Under the pieces are notes generated by a model. It saw only the letters and a list, made by a program, of their open reading frames with translations, was not told where the DNA came from and did no database searches. A DNA stretch of 64,000 nucleotides from Odontocerum albicorne. Its lineage: Eukaryota > Arthropoda > Insecta > Trichoptera > Odontoceridae. Position 1 is the stretch's first letter. Each line of letters starts with the position of its first letter. The translations under genes and the position numbers were made by a program. Location: the NCBI GenBank assembly GCA_949825065.1, contig OX463841.1, forward strand, positions 23,820,916 to 23,884,915. The letters run 5' to 3'. Below, piece after piece: positions 12,001-21,402 of the stretch.

Positions 12001-14463
12001 AAACGGACACAACTTATGTTAACACCTAATAGATATTTAGGTCAAATTCCCATTTGACCGCGTTCAGTCCTGATTGTGGAAGTCCTTTGTACGCCTTAAG
12101 GACGGCAACACATAAATATTTTTTAATACATGCCAAGATCAGTCAAAATTTACGTAATGTGTTTTAGCTGAAATTAATTTTTAAACTTCGATAAATAATT
12201 GATGTTGCAAAGTGTTCCATAAAAACAGACATGCACGACGATTGGGTTTGTATAATCATATCATACATGCAAATTTAGCTATACGTTAAAAAATCTGGCG
12301 TCTTAGCGGCTGGACTCGCCCTTCAATTGGTAGGGATGTATCTCGATTGTGAGGATATTATGAGAATAGTCCAGGCTTTTATTATATTGCATATATTTTG
12401 TTAAATTATCTCTCAGATGTATTTTTACTATTGCCTTAACATAGTCGTATATGCGTAAATACATTACATACTTACTATATTCATATCAATTTATTTATTC
12501 GTATGACGCTCCTCAACATGTATAAATTGAGAATGCGGAGATATTAAAGACCGTGACCGGGGTAAAATTTCGGTCTCGATTAACGAGTTCCGGTATCGAG
12601 ACCGAATATAATTTTGTAATTAGAACCACTGGAATAGGTTTGGAACTCATAGTTCATCATCGCACATGTTGGAAATACTACCGCAGATTAAAAGGTAACA
12701 ATACTCGCACACGTCTATAGCGATCGAGTAATATCACCAGACAAATGCTAACGAATTTGCATACTGCATTGCTATCTGCGGCCAACTGGATCAATTCGCA
12801 GAGCACATTCTGTGGTACTGCGATGAAAATAGAGTCATTTCCCTTTTCCCGTGATGTCGGACCATAAGTCCGTCGTCACTACTATTCTGTTCATACACAG
12901 CTGTGTCGCCACCGGAGGAGTCCCTGTGGGCAGTTCCTTCTTCGTCATTATGAGACGTCGCGCTCATAAAAAAATAAAGAAGATTTCGATCTCCCAGTGT
13001 AGATCGCGCTGGATGGGGACTTATTTTGTCCTCCATAACAGCGTGGGTGGAGGTGGGATCGAACTGAACTGAACTGCTATCAATAAAGTCATTATTTATT
13101 TGATTTATATTTTATTTATGTCCGTATATTGAAATAACTCAAGCTTCGATTCAAACAATTCAGAAAAAATGGTTGATCAATTAAACCGCTTCATTAGTTA
13201 AACCAACAAATTTATAAACCTCATGGGAAATTATTCAGATGAGGTATTTTAAGTATCCTTTGACACGTATCCTTGTGATGGGAGCGTTTTCACTCGGTTG
13301 TCATATACCACACAATCAGGATTGTTGAGTGAGCTGGTGGAGATCACGCTCGTGTAGGCTCCGAGCTGTCAAAGCCCTCGCCACAGGACCAGTGAAGGGG
13401 TGCTTCAGAACTGTGAAGGCCTCGGACATTATTTGCGGTGAGTACATATCTGGGTGAAGGGCATAGCTCCAAGTGTGTCGTGCCGTGCATTAGAGATTCT
13501 GGCACAGGGCCGACTTTAGAATATTCCGGGTGAGTAATGAAAGAAAATAAGACCTAACCACTAGGAGTATTCGAGTGTCTTGTTCACATCTCGATGCTCT
13601 GGAAGCTAAAGCGATGATCTTCTATTTTATATGTTTTTCTTCAAGATAACTGGGAATATAAGTTTTAACATGAAAATTAAATGTGATACTATAGAAACGC
13701 AATGACTCTAATTAGGCTGAATTACGTAGACAATTGAGATAATAAAAAAAATGTTCGAAAAATAATTAAATTAAATAAAAAAAAAATGTTCGAAAAATAA
13801 TTAAATTAAATAAAGCAACTTTTTTCATCGAGAAAACCCCTAAATAAAGACATATTTTTTTAATTACATAGATACATGTCAAACCGTGCCCCTGCGAGGT
13901 AGGCAGAGAAATCACATCTCCAAACTTTTCTATCCAAGCACACAGCTATTCATATATAAAGATATAGGAAGCAGAGACAAAAAAGAATATGTCTCAGAAA
14001 TTTATAATATTTTAGATGATTTCAATGGTATTGGAATGGTTAAGATAGGTGACAGATAAGTGGGCATCTGTGATGGCTGTAATCTGACCCGAAAAGATAA
14101 GCGGATGATGATGATGACAGTATTATGATAAAATGAAAATGTATGTTGCGTCATGGCCCTGCGTTAAGATCGTAGAAATTAACTTCATGTTAAATGTCGA
14201 AGAAGCAAAACATGTTAATTATATTATCTATAATATAGGTAAGCTACAATAGATATTTTTATTAATATTTTTCTTACAACAGCCCTGAATCGGGCATTAG
14301 ATATTCACCTGTGATAACCATGGCGGAGTATACCGCGGCGTGCGGGGGAGCCACTGGGCCCACCCCCCGCTGCGCCAGCTCCTTCCCCGTCACCGATCTT
14401 TTCAGTGGAGCGGAACAGCTTCCGGAAAGCCGCCGCAAACTTTTCCTTTGATCGAGACGTCAT
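2851..14463 (-). CDS. UBE2QL1-like (CG4502-like): UBE2Q-like ubiquitin-conjugating enzyme E2 (four coding exons)
   Basis: Spliced minus-strand gene: join of 14463-14309, 7223-7031, 3804-3603 and 3083-2851, about 260 residues. It is expected to take ubiquitin from E1 as a thioester on its cysteine and pass it on with an E3, in cytosol or nucleus; this is family knowledge. Seen: a basic N-terminus ([17 protein letters not shown]), a Gly/Ala/Ser/Pro-rich linker (about 25-95), then the UBC fold from about residue 100. It contains [27 protein letters not shown], the active-site block [14 protein letters not shown] (Cys about 188) and the family C-terminus [14 protein letters not shown]. The usual HPN tripeptide is not visible before the cysteine. 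All junctions keep frame. The start at 14463 was chosen because it opens the conserved basic segment; an in-frame ATG at 14559 would add 32 residues. Introns are about 7.1, 3.2 and 0.5 kb and carry many transposons. Family assignment is sure; orthology is not. Confidence 0.93.
3240..3345 (+). repeat. fold-back family P, single unit in intron 3
   Basis: Reads CTGATTATGAGG, then AAAACCTTGAAAG, then AGTGGAATAAACAGTGTTTA and AAACAACTTAC. The same order occurs in the inverted units at 41281-41505 and in part at 22511-22589 and 32643-32720. It lies inside the 519 bp third intron. Confidence 0.6.
3603..3804 (-). CDS. UBE2Q-like exon 3 (N-terminal half of UBC fold)
   Basis: Acceptor CTATTTCAG|GTGGAA at 3805/3804 and donor GAAG|GTAAGA at 3603/3602. 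Encodes [20 protein letters not shown] through the conserved [11 protein letters not shown] strand/turn to KGFVMEG. It ends in phase 1, so the last Gly codon is split with exon 4. Junctions agree with UBE2Q-family order, where VELV follows the linker and GGAICM follows the next boundary. Confidence 0.94.
4481..4568 (+). mobile_element. SINE-A, 3' part, interrupted by a LINE
   Basis: Contains the SINE-A body and tail words GGTTCCAGTCTG, ACATCTTTCTGATTGGTTGG and GTATACACAA. The LINE at 4580 begins where the SINE tail should end. Confidence 0.6.
4580..5783 (+). mobile_element. 5'-truncated Jockey/CR1-type non-LTR retrotransposon
   Basis: Open frame (about 300 codons, stop at 5474) for the C-terminal half of a reverse transcriptase. 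The catalytic [10 protein letters not shown] motif is near its start, followed by [25 protein letters not shown] and the usual C-terminal [14 protein letters not shown]...FKKRLKKLL block. The 3' UTR ends in a hairpin-forming tail (5701-5760) and TAAA repeats. AAAAGTATATT (4569-4579) and AAAAGTGTATT (5784-5794) flank it and look like a target-site duplication. The frame is uninterrupted, suggesting a fairly young insertion, but the endonuclease and N-terminal RT parts are missing. Confidence 0.88.
5795..6309. other. intron 2 sequence, nothing recognised
   Basis: AT-rich intronic DNA with no coding or repeat signal that I can match elsewhere in the window. Confidence 0.4.
6310..6640 (+). repeat. 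unclassified dispersed repeat family C, copy 1
   Basis: Shares with four other places an ordered set of words: AATGCAGAATGTGAATGTTT, TTTAGTATTCAGGACAAATA, then ACCACTTCGTTACAG...CTAGTGAAGTGGT, which can pair as a short stem. No protein is evident. It lies in intron 2. Confidence 0.65.
6721..7018. repeat. four-copy tandem repeat of about 76 bp beside exon 2
   Basis: Units start with GACAGGAATCT or a variant at 6722, 6799, 6875 and about 6950, each followed by TTGATAGTGCTCTATGGC or a variant. The last, degenerate unit ends about 12 bases from the exon 2 donor, so the array forms the start of intron 2. Confidence 0.75.
7031..7223 (-). CDS. UBE2Q-like exon 2
   Basis: Acceptor TTTTTTAG|AGACGG (exon starts 7223) completes the Arg codon left open by exon 1. 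The exon then reads [15 protein letters not shown], a Gly/Ala/Ser-rich linker, and [17 protein letters not shown]. The donor ACG|GTATAT is at 7031/7030, phase 0. An alternative AG two bases further on would break the frame. Confidence 0.9.
7331..7531 (-). mobile_element. SINE-A (tRNA-derived), nearly full length
   Basis: On the minus strand: GACCTCCGTAGCCTAGTTGG (A-box region), GGTTCGATTCC (B box), a CCAGTCTGGTTTTCAC-like body, then the tail ending in GTATACAACGAAAGTGG. It is the best reference copy for the family and lies in intron 1. Confidence 0.85.
7893..7972 (+). mobile_element. SINE-A tail fragment
   Basis: Matches only the shared 3' tail: TTGGAAGAGATTGCCACATG, then TCAGGTTGTACTGAATACAA and GAAAGTGTAATAAA. 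With no SINE body, it could equally be the 3' end of the partner LINE. Confidence 0.65.
8499..8524. repeat. AAT trinucleotide microsatellite
   Basis: An uninterrupted run of about eight AAT units, located just upstream of the SINE copy at 8578. Confidence 0.8.
8578..8754 (+). mobile_element. SINE-A, full length but diverged
   Basis: Begins AACCTCCGTGGCCTAGTTGG, keeps the A box, has a decayed B box (TTTGATTTATG), and ends with GGTTGTACTGTATACAAGGA and AAGTGCAATAC. Confidence 0.8.
8905..9765 (+). mobile_element. LINE family B (RTE-like), decayed C-terminal region
   Basis: Frame-shifted pieces read [19 protein letters not shown], then [18 protein letters not shown] and [11 protein letters not shown], the order seen near the C-terminus of common arthropod RTE-like polyproteins. 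It ends with a GTGATGGTATGTACATATGT-type tail. Stops and shifts throughout; not functional. Confidence 0.7.
9861..10512 (-). mobile_element. RTE-type LINE fragment with internal inversion (twin priming) and 13 bp target-site duplication
   Basis: The 3' segment (about 10263 down to 9874) is on the minus strand: [16 protein letters not shown], then [19 protein letters not shown] and [18 protein letters not shown]. The part that precedes it in the protein (KCMTLAREQ...[14 protein letters not shown]...[14 protein letters not shown]) lies next to it on the plus strand (10264-10499). GGAAACATATACT occurs at both outer edges (9861-9873 and 10500-10512). A 5' segment inverted against a 3' segment within one duplication is the product expected of twin priming. 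Confidence 0.85.
10789..12026 (-). mobile_element. mariner-family element with intact terminal inverted repeats
   Basis: Left end GGTGTTAACATAAGTTGTGT and its inverse at the right end; TA flanks both sides (10787-10788 and 12027-12028), the mariner target site. About 1.24 kb, a normal mariner length. The transposase inside is broken. It lies in intron 1 of the UBE2Q-like gene, in the same orientation. Confidence 0.92.
10868..11856 (-). pseudogene. mariner transposase pseudogene (DD34D type)
   Basis: Starts [20 protein letters not shown] at 11856 and ends GEYIID at 10868. N-terminal helix-turn-helix region includes [13 protein letters not shown] and [20 protein letters not shown]. The catalytic core includes [11 protein letters not shown] and [13 protein letters not shown]; the second and third Asp are 34 residues apart once a one-base deletion is allowed for. 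The first Asp is gone: the GDEKW-type motif reads TGE-stop. Further in-frame stops follow DIC and WFQRR near the start. Catalytically dead. Confidence 0.9.
12027..13250. other. intron 1 sequence with a GC-richer block
   Basis: No gene seen. A small hairpin (TTCGGTCTCGAT arms, 12569-12580 and 12595-12606) and a G+C-richer block (12780-13070) stand out. The block has no frame that I recognise. Confidence 0.35.
13255..13560. other. unidentified GC-richer block in intron 1
   Basis: About 300 bp with clearly more G+C than its surroundings and no recognisable protein on either strand. Probably part of an old transposable element. No second copy seen in the window. Confidence 0.3.
13742..13818. repeat. 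two-copy direct repeat
   Basis: ATGTTCGAAAAATAATTAAA followed by TTAAATAAA occurs twice in tandem, separated by an A-run. Confidence 0.8.
14309..14463 (-). CDS. UBE2Q-like exon 1 (coding part)
   Basis: Starts with ATG at 14463 and encodes 51 residues plus two bases of a split Arg codon. The donor CACAG|GTGAAT lies at 14309/14308. The reading frame runs open upstream to another ATG at 14559, so translation could begin earlier. It is much richer in G+C than the sequence around it, as expected for a conserved exon in an AT-rich genome. Confidence 0.85.
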
Positions 14464-15110
14464 CGCAGTTGCTGACGCCGACTGGCGACGAAAATCACAA
14501 ACGAAAAAAACTTGGCGGGAAAAACAAACAATCCAAAACAAAAGCTTGATAGAACACACTTAACCTTAAAAATTTAGTTCTTCCGTTTAGTATTTACACT
14601 GTTTTTATTTGAAAACAATACGATAATTAAAATGTATACACATACTCGTATTATTAATAATTAAATAAATGCCTACAAAATTAATTTTGAATTCATATGG
14701 AAGAAGACAAAACAGTATCGTTTGCTTTGTTTATTTAGTTCACCATAATTGTTTCATTTGTCACTTTATTCTGCACTAACTCACTTTAATAATTAGAAAT
14801 TACACTTCTTTACGTGACACTAGCACTTTTTCACATCGCGACTGGTCCCAACGGTAGTGATATTACAATTTTGTATTATTCACAACACGTCTCTTTTGTT
14901 TATTCGCAGGACAGTCAACGGAACCAGCTGGGGCGAGATGGATAACTTGCTGTTTTCGCTTAACCGCCTTGTGACTACGTGCTCTGTGTGTGCGCGCGGT
15001 TACTTTTGTCTTCTTTCTGCTTCAAGTGCCCCCACTTAAGCTTCAAATGTGGATAGTGCGTGGGAGGGAATGAGACATAAAGTAGTCTTCTATTATGAAC
15101 CTTTTCTCCG
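14464..15110 (-). promoter_or_regulatory. probable 5' UTR and promoter region of the UBE2Q-like gene
   Basis: Directly upstream of exon 1 on the minus strand. Two patches have raised G+C (14464-14530 and about 14900-15110) within AT-rich DNA. I cannot place a transcription start, TATA box or 5' UTR intron, so the call rests on position and composition only. Confidence 0.3.
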
Positions 15111-17105
15111 AAGCGCTTGCTCGTCGAGTTCTGTAAAAAGAGGAAAATAATACTGTTATGATATTGTTTTATTTGTTGAAATTTAAAGGATTTTTAGTGC
15201 AAGAAAAAATGTTTTTATGTTTCGGATTTGATTTGGAATTCAGAAGACAAATTTTCATTTTTTAACTTAGATTATTAGTTTCATGGATTAAGAAACAAGC
15301 ATAAATCTGAGGAAACGAACGAAGAATAATGTGCATACATATTTTGACATTTGAATAATATAATTAATATTCGCTGTTCTTAGTGAGATACAGGCAAAAC
15401 CCTAATTTACTGGGAACACGACAAATGAAAGACAACAAACCCAGATCCATTAAATTGTATGTCTAAATTAAATTACCTGTTGTTTTTTCGCAAATTCCGT
15501 ATTTAAAGAATTTCTTGTCATATATCATATATATAATTTTTAAAAAAATCGTACAAAGCCCCAACTATATCTTAGTAAAAACTACTACTCGGAAGAGCGT
15601 CTTTCTTTTTTAAGTGTTATCGTCCACCACATTGGCGAGATATTTCTTTAAAAAAAATCTAATTATTTCATTATATTTCACTCACTTTTTGAAAATTTAC
15701 ACCTTTCACTATGTATGAGCATCCCCAGAACGGTAATGCAAATAATAAAGTTAACTCAAAAGTATGTTAATGCAGATAATACAGCTTTAACTCATAATTA
15801 TGTTGATGCAAATATTACAGTTTTAAATCCTTAAGTTAGGTACAATAGCTTTATTTTTTCGGAGATGGAAAAGTAACATGATTTGAGTGATTTCCGTTTT
15901 TGTTAATATAAGCAGGATTATTACGATTTTGAAACTGGTATGACATAGTTTGTATTTTACGAAACATTTTTTCTTAATTTTTTTTACACAGGTACTAAGT
16001 TCATTTTCAGCACAGCGTTAAATCATTTTTATAAGTGAGAAATATTGAATTTCAGAAAATAAAAACAGGACTAAATTATACAATATTTTAAAATCAAACC
16101 AGATATCAAATATTAAAATCATTAATTTATTTAATATTCGTTAACATTTATTCAAATTCGTTAAGAATTACGAAACGGATTATGAAACAATAAATGTGAT
16201 TACCGTTTTTAAGATTGACAAAGAAATTGTATTCTTTTATCTTGATACGGATTAATATTGAAAACTCGTGACATTGTCTAAAAAGTTCAAAAATTATAAA
16301 AGAAAATATTCTTTTGTTCGTAGAATATAAAATTACACTAAAATACACCGAGTACACAGAGCACAATAAATGGCACACCCTCTCCTGACATTTGATAACA
16401 AAGGCAACACTTGCAAAAATAAATATTTTTTTCTTCTGCGGTGATTCAGTTGACAAATGTTTTCAGCGAGATTTTTTCCAACTCAAACATATTTCCTTAA
16501 TTTCACAGCGAGTAAACTAGAATATTTTGACAATTTTCTTTGGTCATCCTGAGATACCATTTTGGTGCACGTCATTTTTGGTATTTCGAAGTACATAGGA
16601 ACCGCAACTTGCCTGCTCTGTCGCGTTTTAAAAAACGCAATGAAATAAAAGTCATCAAATTTTTTTTTGTGAATATGGTTTTACACGGTACGTATGGCGG
16701 GCTTATTGCAATACAGCAATTTATTCCAACCAACAATTATAAAATTTACAAAATGATATACATTACGAGCAAAATATAAATGAAATAGTTTTTACTGATC
16801 GACGCGGTTATCAGACAAAAGCGATAGATTCACCAAAATACTGTTAATTTGTAGAGTAATAATAACAATTTGTCCATATGTGTATAAACCAAGTATCATT
16901 CAACAAGAAAGAGTATCTCAAAAGTATTTACCTTAACCTGGAATATAATCCCAACATTTTATTAGAAAGAAACGCATTACTACACACTTCCCCACAATTC
17001 TTAGATTCAAGGGGAGATTAAATACACGTCACAACCAAGAAAAATAAAATCAATATGTAAATCTAAGTCTTGTTATTAAAAAACAAGCCCTCCAAAATTT
17101 CAATG
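15111..17105. other. AT-rich DNA, no gene seen
   Basis: Upstream of the UBE2Q-like gene. No coding segment, transposon motif or tandem repeat recognised. Confidence 0.4.
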
Positions 17106-17378
17106 AATTATTACTAGTTTTACTATTTTATAGACGATATCCACCCACTTTTCAGTGTACACTTTTCTTCTAAAACGTCTTATATTATTACTAGTTTTAC
17201 TATTTTATAGACGATATCCACCCACTGCTCAGGGGTACACCTTTCTTCTAAAACGTCTTATATTATTACTAGTTTTACTATTTTATAGACGATATCCACC
17301 CACTGCTCAGTGTACACCTTTCTTCTAAAACGTCTTATATTAATACTAGTTTTACTATTTTATAGACGATATTTTATA
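17106..17378. repeat. 77-78 bp tandem repeat, about 3.4 copies
   Basis: Units contain TTACTAGTTTTACTATTTTA, TAGACGATATCCACCCACT and TTCTTCTAAAACGTCTTA, restarting at 17111, 17188, 17266 and about 17343. The last copy is cut short. Confidence 0.9.
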
Positions 17379-17403
17379 TTAAATATTACACTCTCCCGTA
17401 TAA

Positions 17404-17442
17404 ATAAATACACGTGTCTCCAAAAGAGACACGTGTATTTAT
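17404..17442. repeat. perfect 17 bp inverted repeat, 5-base loop
   Basis: ATAAATACACGTGTCTC, loop CAAAA, then the exact inverse. A partial third copy of the arm (AATACACGTGT) follows at about 17450. Confidence 0.9.
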
Positions 17443-18539
17443 ATAAATAAATACACGTGTTTCTGTGTTTATTACTTCTTGAGTATAGTATGTCATTGTA
17501 AATTTAGCGAAAAATGTATATTGCTAATTGTAATATTTTTTTAATGATTGAAAGCTTAATATTATCAAAATTATTTACACAATACTCAACATCGTGCCGA
17601 TTACAAATATTTATTTATTTTTATTTAGAAACTTCGTTGAATGAAAATTGAAAAATCTGGAAAATTTATTACCAAGTGAAAAATGTTTTTTTTTTAAATA
17701 TTCCAACTATTTTTTATTTGTTAAAAAATCAAGAAATGGGATGGCGCGGAGACACGGACAATGAGAAGTGGAAGACGTATTGTCAATTAATATTATATAA
17801 TTAAAGTACTCTTCAATCGGTTTTTGAAACATGCTAATAATACGTTATAAATAATATTTTATACATTTTTATGGTCGTACTCGTATAGTGTAGAACACCT
17901 AAGATGGATGAACAGTAAAACAAACTAACAAGAGAGAAGTATAATCATAAAAGTTACGAACGCACACTTACTATATGTTACTGTCGAATTACTGCACCTT
18001 CACGTTCCATCTGCCGTCTGTTTTTTCCACTTAAATTATTCAGTACCAGAGCAATTACTTTCATTTCACTTGTCGATGATTATTTATTAAATATTTATGG
18101 ACACACATTTCACAATGATTAATAAATAGTTAAAATGGATGCAAATAGGCAACCTAACGATTTGAATTAATATAAATAATAAAAATATATATGAAATATT
18201 GTTGTCCTTAATGCATGTATAAGCTTAAACCAGCATACGATCGACTTTAAACAAGCAAGCGGACTGCCGCGGTCAAAAGGGAATCTGGTGTAATGCTCAA
18301 ATGTATACAGGGTCCGCCAGGGAAACGAGCGATTTTGAAGTGACAGTCGATGTAAGTCGGATATGCGAAGTGTCAGTGCATGAATGGAAGTCACTTACGC
18401 GACATTATCTTCAAAACATAAATAGCAAATTATGTTGTTTGAGATCTTAAGCATGAAAATTTGTTAATAAGTAATCAAATTTCCATTTATGATATAATCG
18501 CCCATTTCCGTGCCGGATCCTATAGTAAGGAAGCACTGT
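17443..18539. other. no gene seen
   Basis: AT-rich apart from 18230-18400. That stretch contains TACAGGGTCCGCCAGGGAAA, which resembles the end of an insect DNA transposon, but I find no matching inverted copy nearby. Confidence 0.3.
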
Positions 18540-18584
18540 ATTTTAGTAAATAAATATGTGACCGACATATTTATTTACTAAAAT
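18540..18584. repeat. perfect 20 bp inverted repeat, 5-base loop
   Basis: ATTTTAGTAAATAAATATGT, loop GACCG, then the exact inverse. Confidence 0.92.
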
Positions 18585-19073
18585 GATTGACGTGCTATTA
18601 TAAACTGAATATCCAATCGAGTAAACCAGCTGACTTTTTAAAGTCTCATTTTTTTTTAGTCAAAGTCAATAATTTAAAGAACAATGTGAAACAAAATAAT
18701 ACAAAGTATGTACTGTTTGTTGTGTCAACAATGATAATTTACGAGTACATATCTCGTTACCAAGTAACCGGCAAATGAGTCACAAATGTTTATTTCTGTA
18801 TCTCAATATTTTGAGTGTGTATTAAACACAAATCAATGACTGCTCTGAGATAAAATGATGCAACGAGCATTTTAGAAATTTTATGAGTGATTAAAAATAT
18901 TTTAATTCCACGAAATAGATTATTATAAAAATTAAATCGAAAAACTTTTTTGGTCTTCCGTAATTTGATTTATTGACAAAAGGTATGATTATATTTTTGT
19001 TTTAAAAATAATCATAAATATTATTTTCGATGTTTTGTCTGGAATGGTTCTTTCGATCAATCTGAAATAGCCC

Positions 19074-19128
19074 AAATCCACGCGAGGAAGACAAGCGTTC
19101 TACCACTAGGCAACGGAAGTTTAGGAAG
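19074..19128 (-). mobile_element. SINE-A tRNA-region fragment
   Basis: GAGGAAGACAAGCGTTCTAC and CACTAGGCAACGGAAG match the inverse of the SINE-A A-box half only. Confidence 0.5.
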
Positions 19129-19399
19129 AATGAGCATTATCACCATCATACCATGTACCTATTGGGATAGACACATATAACAAATATCTTATTTTTTTCT
19201 ATACAGTTGTACATATTGCCATACATTTTTTCTCACATTTCCTTGTTTCATAATTTGAATCAAGTTAAATGTTATAATACATTAATTTCACAAATGGCGA
19301 AAAGTATTTAATCATACATAACACATATTTCAAAAAAATATTTACAAAAATAATATCACTCTAAATCCCGTTAAGCAGATATGACATATTTAAACACCT

Positions 19400-19680
19400 T
19401 CCCAATAACACAAATAGCCTTTACCTCATTTACACTAACAAATCTCGTCATACATGCTATTCTGTTTCTCATTCTCATAACCTTTAATTAAAATTCTACA
19501 AATTTATCCTTCCTTCGTGTAACACCCGACTCGAACAAACAATTCTCTTTAATCTGGCCATTGCTTACTTTATCATACATTGTAATACCAGAACCGCAAA
19601 GCACGCATGCCTTCGAGCCGCGGAGTGCAGGGATGTATGGAGAAGAGTCGTCAGAGGATATCATGGGAGTCGTGATGCTT
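19400..19680 (-). mobile_element. LINE family B fragment
   Basis: The minus strand reads GSGITMYDKVSNGQIKENCL, the counterpart of GVTMYDRIWNEMIRYE at 53 kb, then a tail with GAGAAACAGAATAGCATGTA. It is the only family B copy I see on the minus strand. Confidence 0.6.
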
Positions 19681-20299
19681 ACCATAGTCATGAGCTGCAC
19701 GACAGGATGATGATGTGATACTCGTATGCTATTACGTAAACCCTTACATTATGCTATTACATAAACCCTTTATTACTAATCATTGCATTAGATTATTTTA
19801 TTCCAGGTGAAATATATTCATATTAGAGTTTAAAAAAGTGATAGGTAAGAATATGTTCTTCACTGTTTTATGAAAATTTTGTAGCTTGGAGTGTGCCGCG
19901 ACGCGGAAAAGGTTGGAAAGCAACGCAGTAAGAGATCATTAAATTTGTTCTCCATCAATTGTAAACGTTGTTAAAATCACCAAACAGTTATATTATTGTA
20001 TAAAAAAACAACAAACAGTTATATTCATATTTCCGGTGTTTCTGACATAGACGTCATTCCGTTACTCAATTAGAACCCGACGTACACCCATTAAAGTAGG
20101 GTAGAGTTCCAATTAAAAGCATGACAGGCCGCATGTTCCCTCATTTCTGATAAACCCCTCCTGAGAGCGGGAGTCTGAAATCATTTCACGGTGAAAATAA
20201 CTAAATTTTACTTAATAAGAAAATTATTAAATTAATGTGTATATTATATTATAATAGTGAGGGTTTCTATTTATTATCATGTTTCTAAAGGTTTCTGAT

Positions 20300-21110
20300 T
20301 TTACAATGTACGGTAGAGTAAAGAATATTCAGATTGTTAGATACCGATGAATGCAAAGGGCTTTAAAAAAGGGTTCAGAAAGAATGTTCATAAATCGAAA
20401 GTTGTGATTGTTGAAAAAGGTGATTCTATGTGTAATTGCTAATTATGGGTGAACATTAAAAATTAAAACAAGGAATGTTGCCATTTTGCAAATGATAAGA
20501 CAAATAAAGATATTTAAAGGCGTGTTGTCGAAGATAACAAGAGCAAGGTGCATTTAGTACTGTTTTTTGCTAGTAAATCAATCGAAAAACCTTCAAAAAT
20601 TATTATCCAACCTTGATGCATTAAAGCAGAACCTAGACATTTAAAAAGCACAATATATACGTACCTTACGTAGAATATCTGGTATTACAATGTTCGTTCA
20701 AATAAGGAATGATTGAATAAAAGATAAATATTTGTTAGATACTAATGTTATAAGTAGAGCAATCTTGAGATGATTTAGCTACTGCGAGAGAAACAATCAT
20801 GAAACCTTACAAAACGAATATATATATATATATGTGTAAAATTAATGGACAGTAACGAAGAGGTACATCAAGGAATGAATGGAAAGAAGTTGGAGAAATT
20901 TTAGTTGAGAGAATCACAAGAAATATGAGAAATAGAAGAGAACGCATGAATGTGGATGACGTTAAGGATGTGGAGCTCCGATTTGGGAAACTTAAGGGAA
21001 ACAAGACATACGAAAGTGTTGAAATGGGGTGACTGTGGTTCGATATGCGTGCTATTGAAGAATACCTTTTGAAGTTATTTCGGGACGTACAAAAAGAGTG
21101 AGATTGGTGT
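20300..21110 (+). mobile_element. LINE family B fragment
   Basis: Decayed pieces in order: KVVIVEKGDSM-like near 20400, then TACGTAGAATATCTGGTATT-type (RRISGIT) at 20665, and a CATGAATGTGGATGACG C-terminal word at 20943. No intact frame. Confidence 0.6.
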
Positions 21111-21207
21111 GATTTCAATATTTTTTTATAAAATCACTACACATGATTCATCCCGTTACGAATTGTTATTCTATTCAATATCAACATTTCGTGGCCTAGT
21201 AAGAATA

Positions 21208-21402
21208 ACGACCTCATTGGCGTAGTTGAAAAAACCCGGATATTGCGGGTTCGACTTCCGTTGGAATCCAGATTTTTTTTAAATGATTCCAGCCTGGGTT
21301 TCACTAAAGGTCTCTTTAACATCTTTCTGGTTGGTTGGAAGAGATGCCACAAGGAAATAAGCCCGTTATGTTGTACTGTAAATAACGAAAGTGTAATACA
21401 AT
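21208..21402 (+). mobile_element. SINE-A, full length
   Basis: GACCTCATTGGCGTAGTTG, B box GGGTTCGACTTCC, CCAGCCTGGGTTTCACTAAA, TCTTTCTGGTTGGTTGGAAG, then ACGAAAGTGTAATACAAT. Confidence 0.8.

Noticed and set aside
13975..14130. Possible LINE 3' tail ending in GATGATGATGA
   Set aside because: The GAT-rich end resembles an RTE tail, but the upstream sequence does not translate to any recognisable LINE block.
14305..14559. Stand-alone 84-residue protein starting at 14559
   Set aside because: Its C-terminus (RHGYHR then stop) reads past the splice donor CACAG|GTGAAT; it is exon 1 of the UBE2Q-like gene read into intron 1. The upstream ATG remains possible as an alternative start.
18230..18400. 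DNA transposon terminal repeat (ACAGGGTCCGCCAGGGAAAC)
   Set aside because: The word resembles known insect transposon ends, but no inverted partner or target-site duplication was found within the window.
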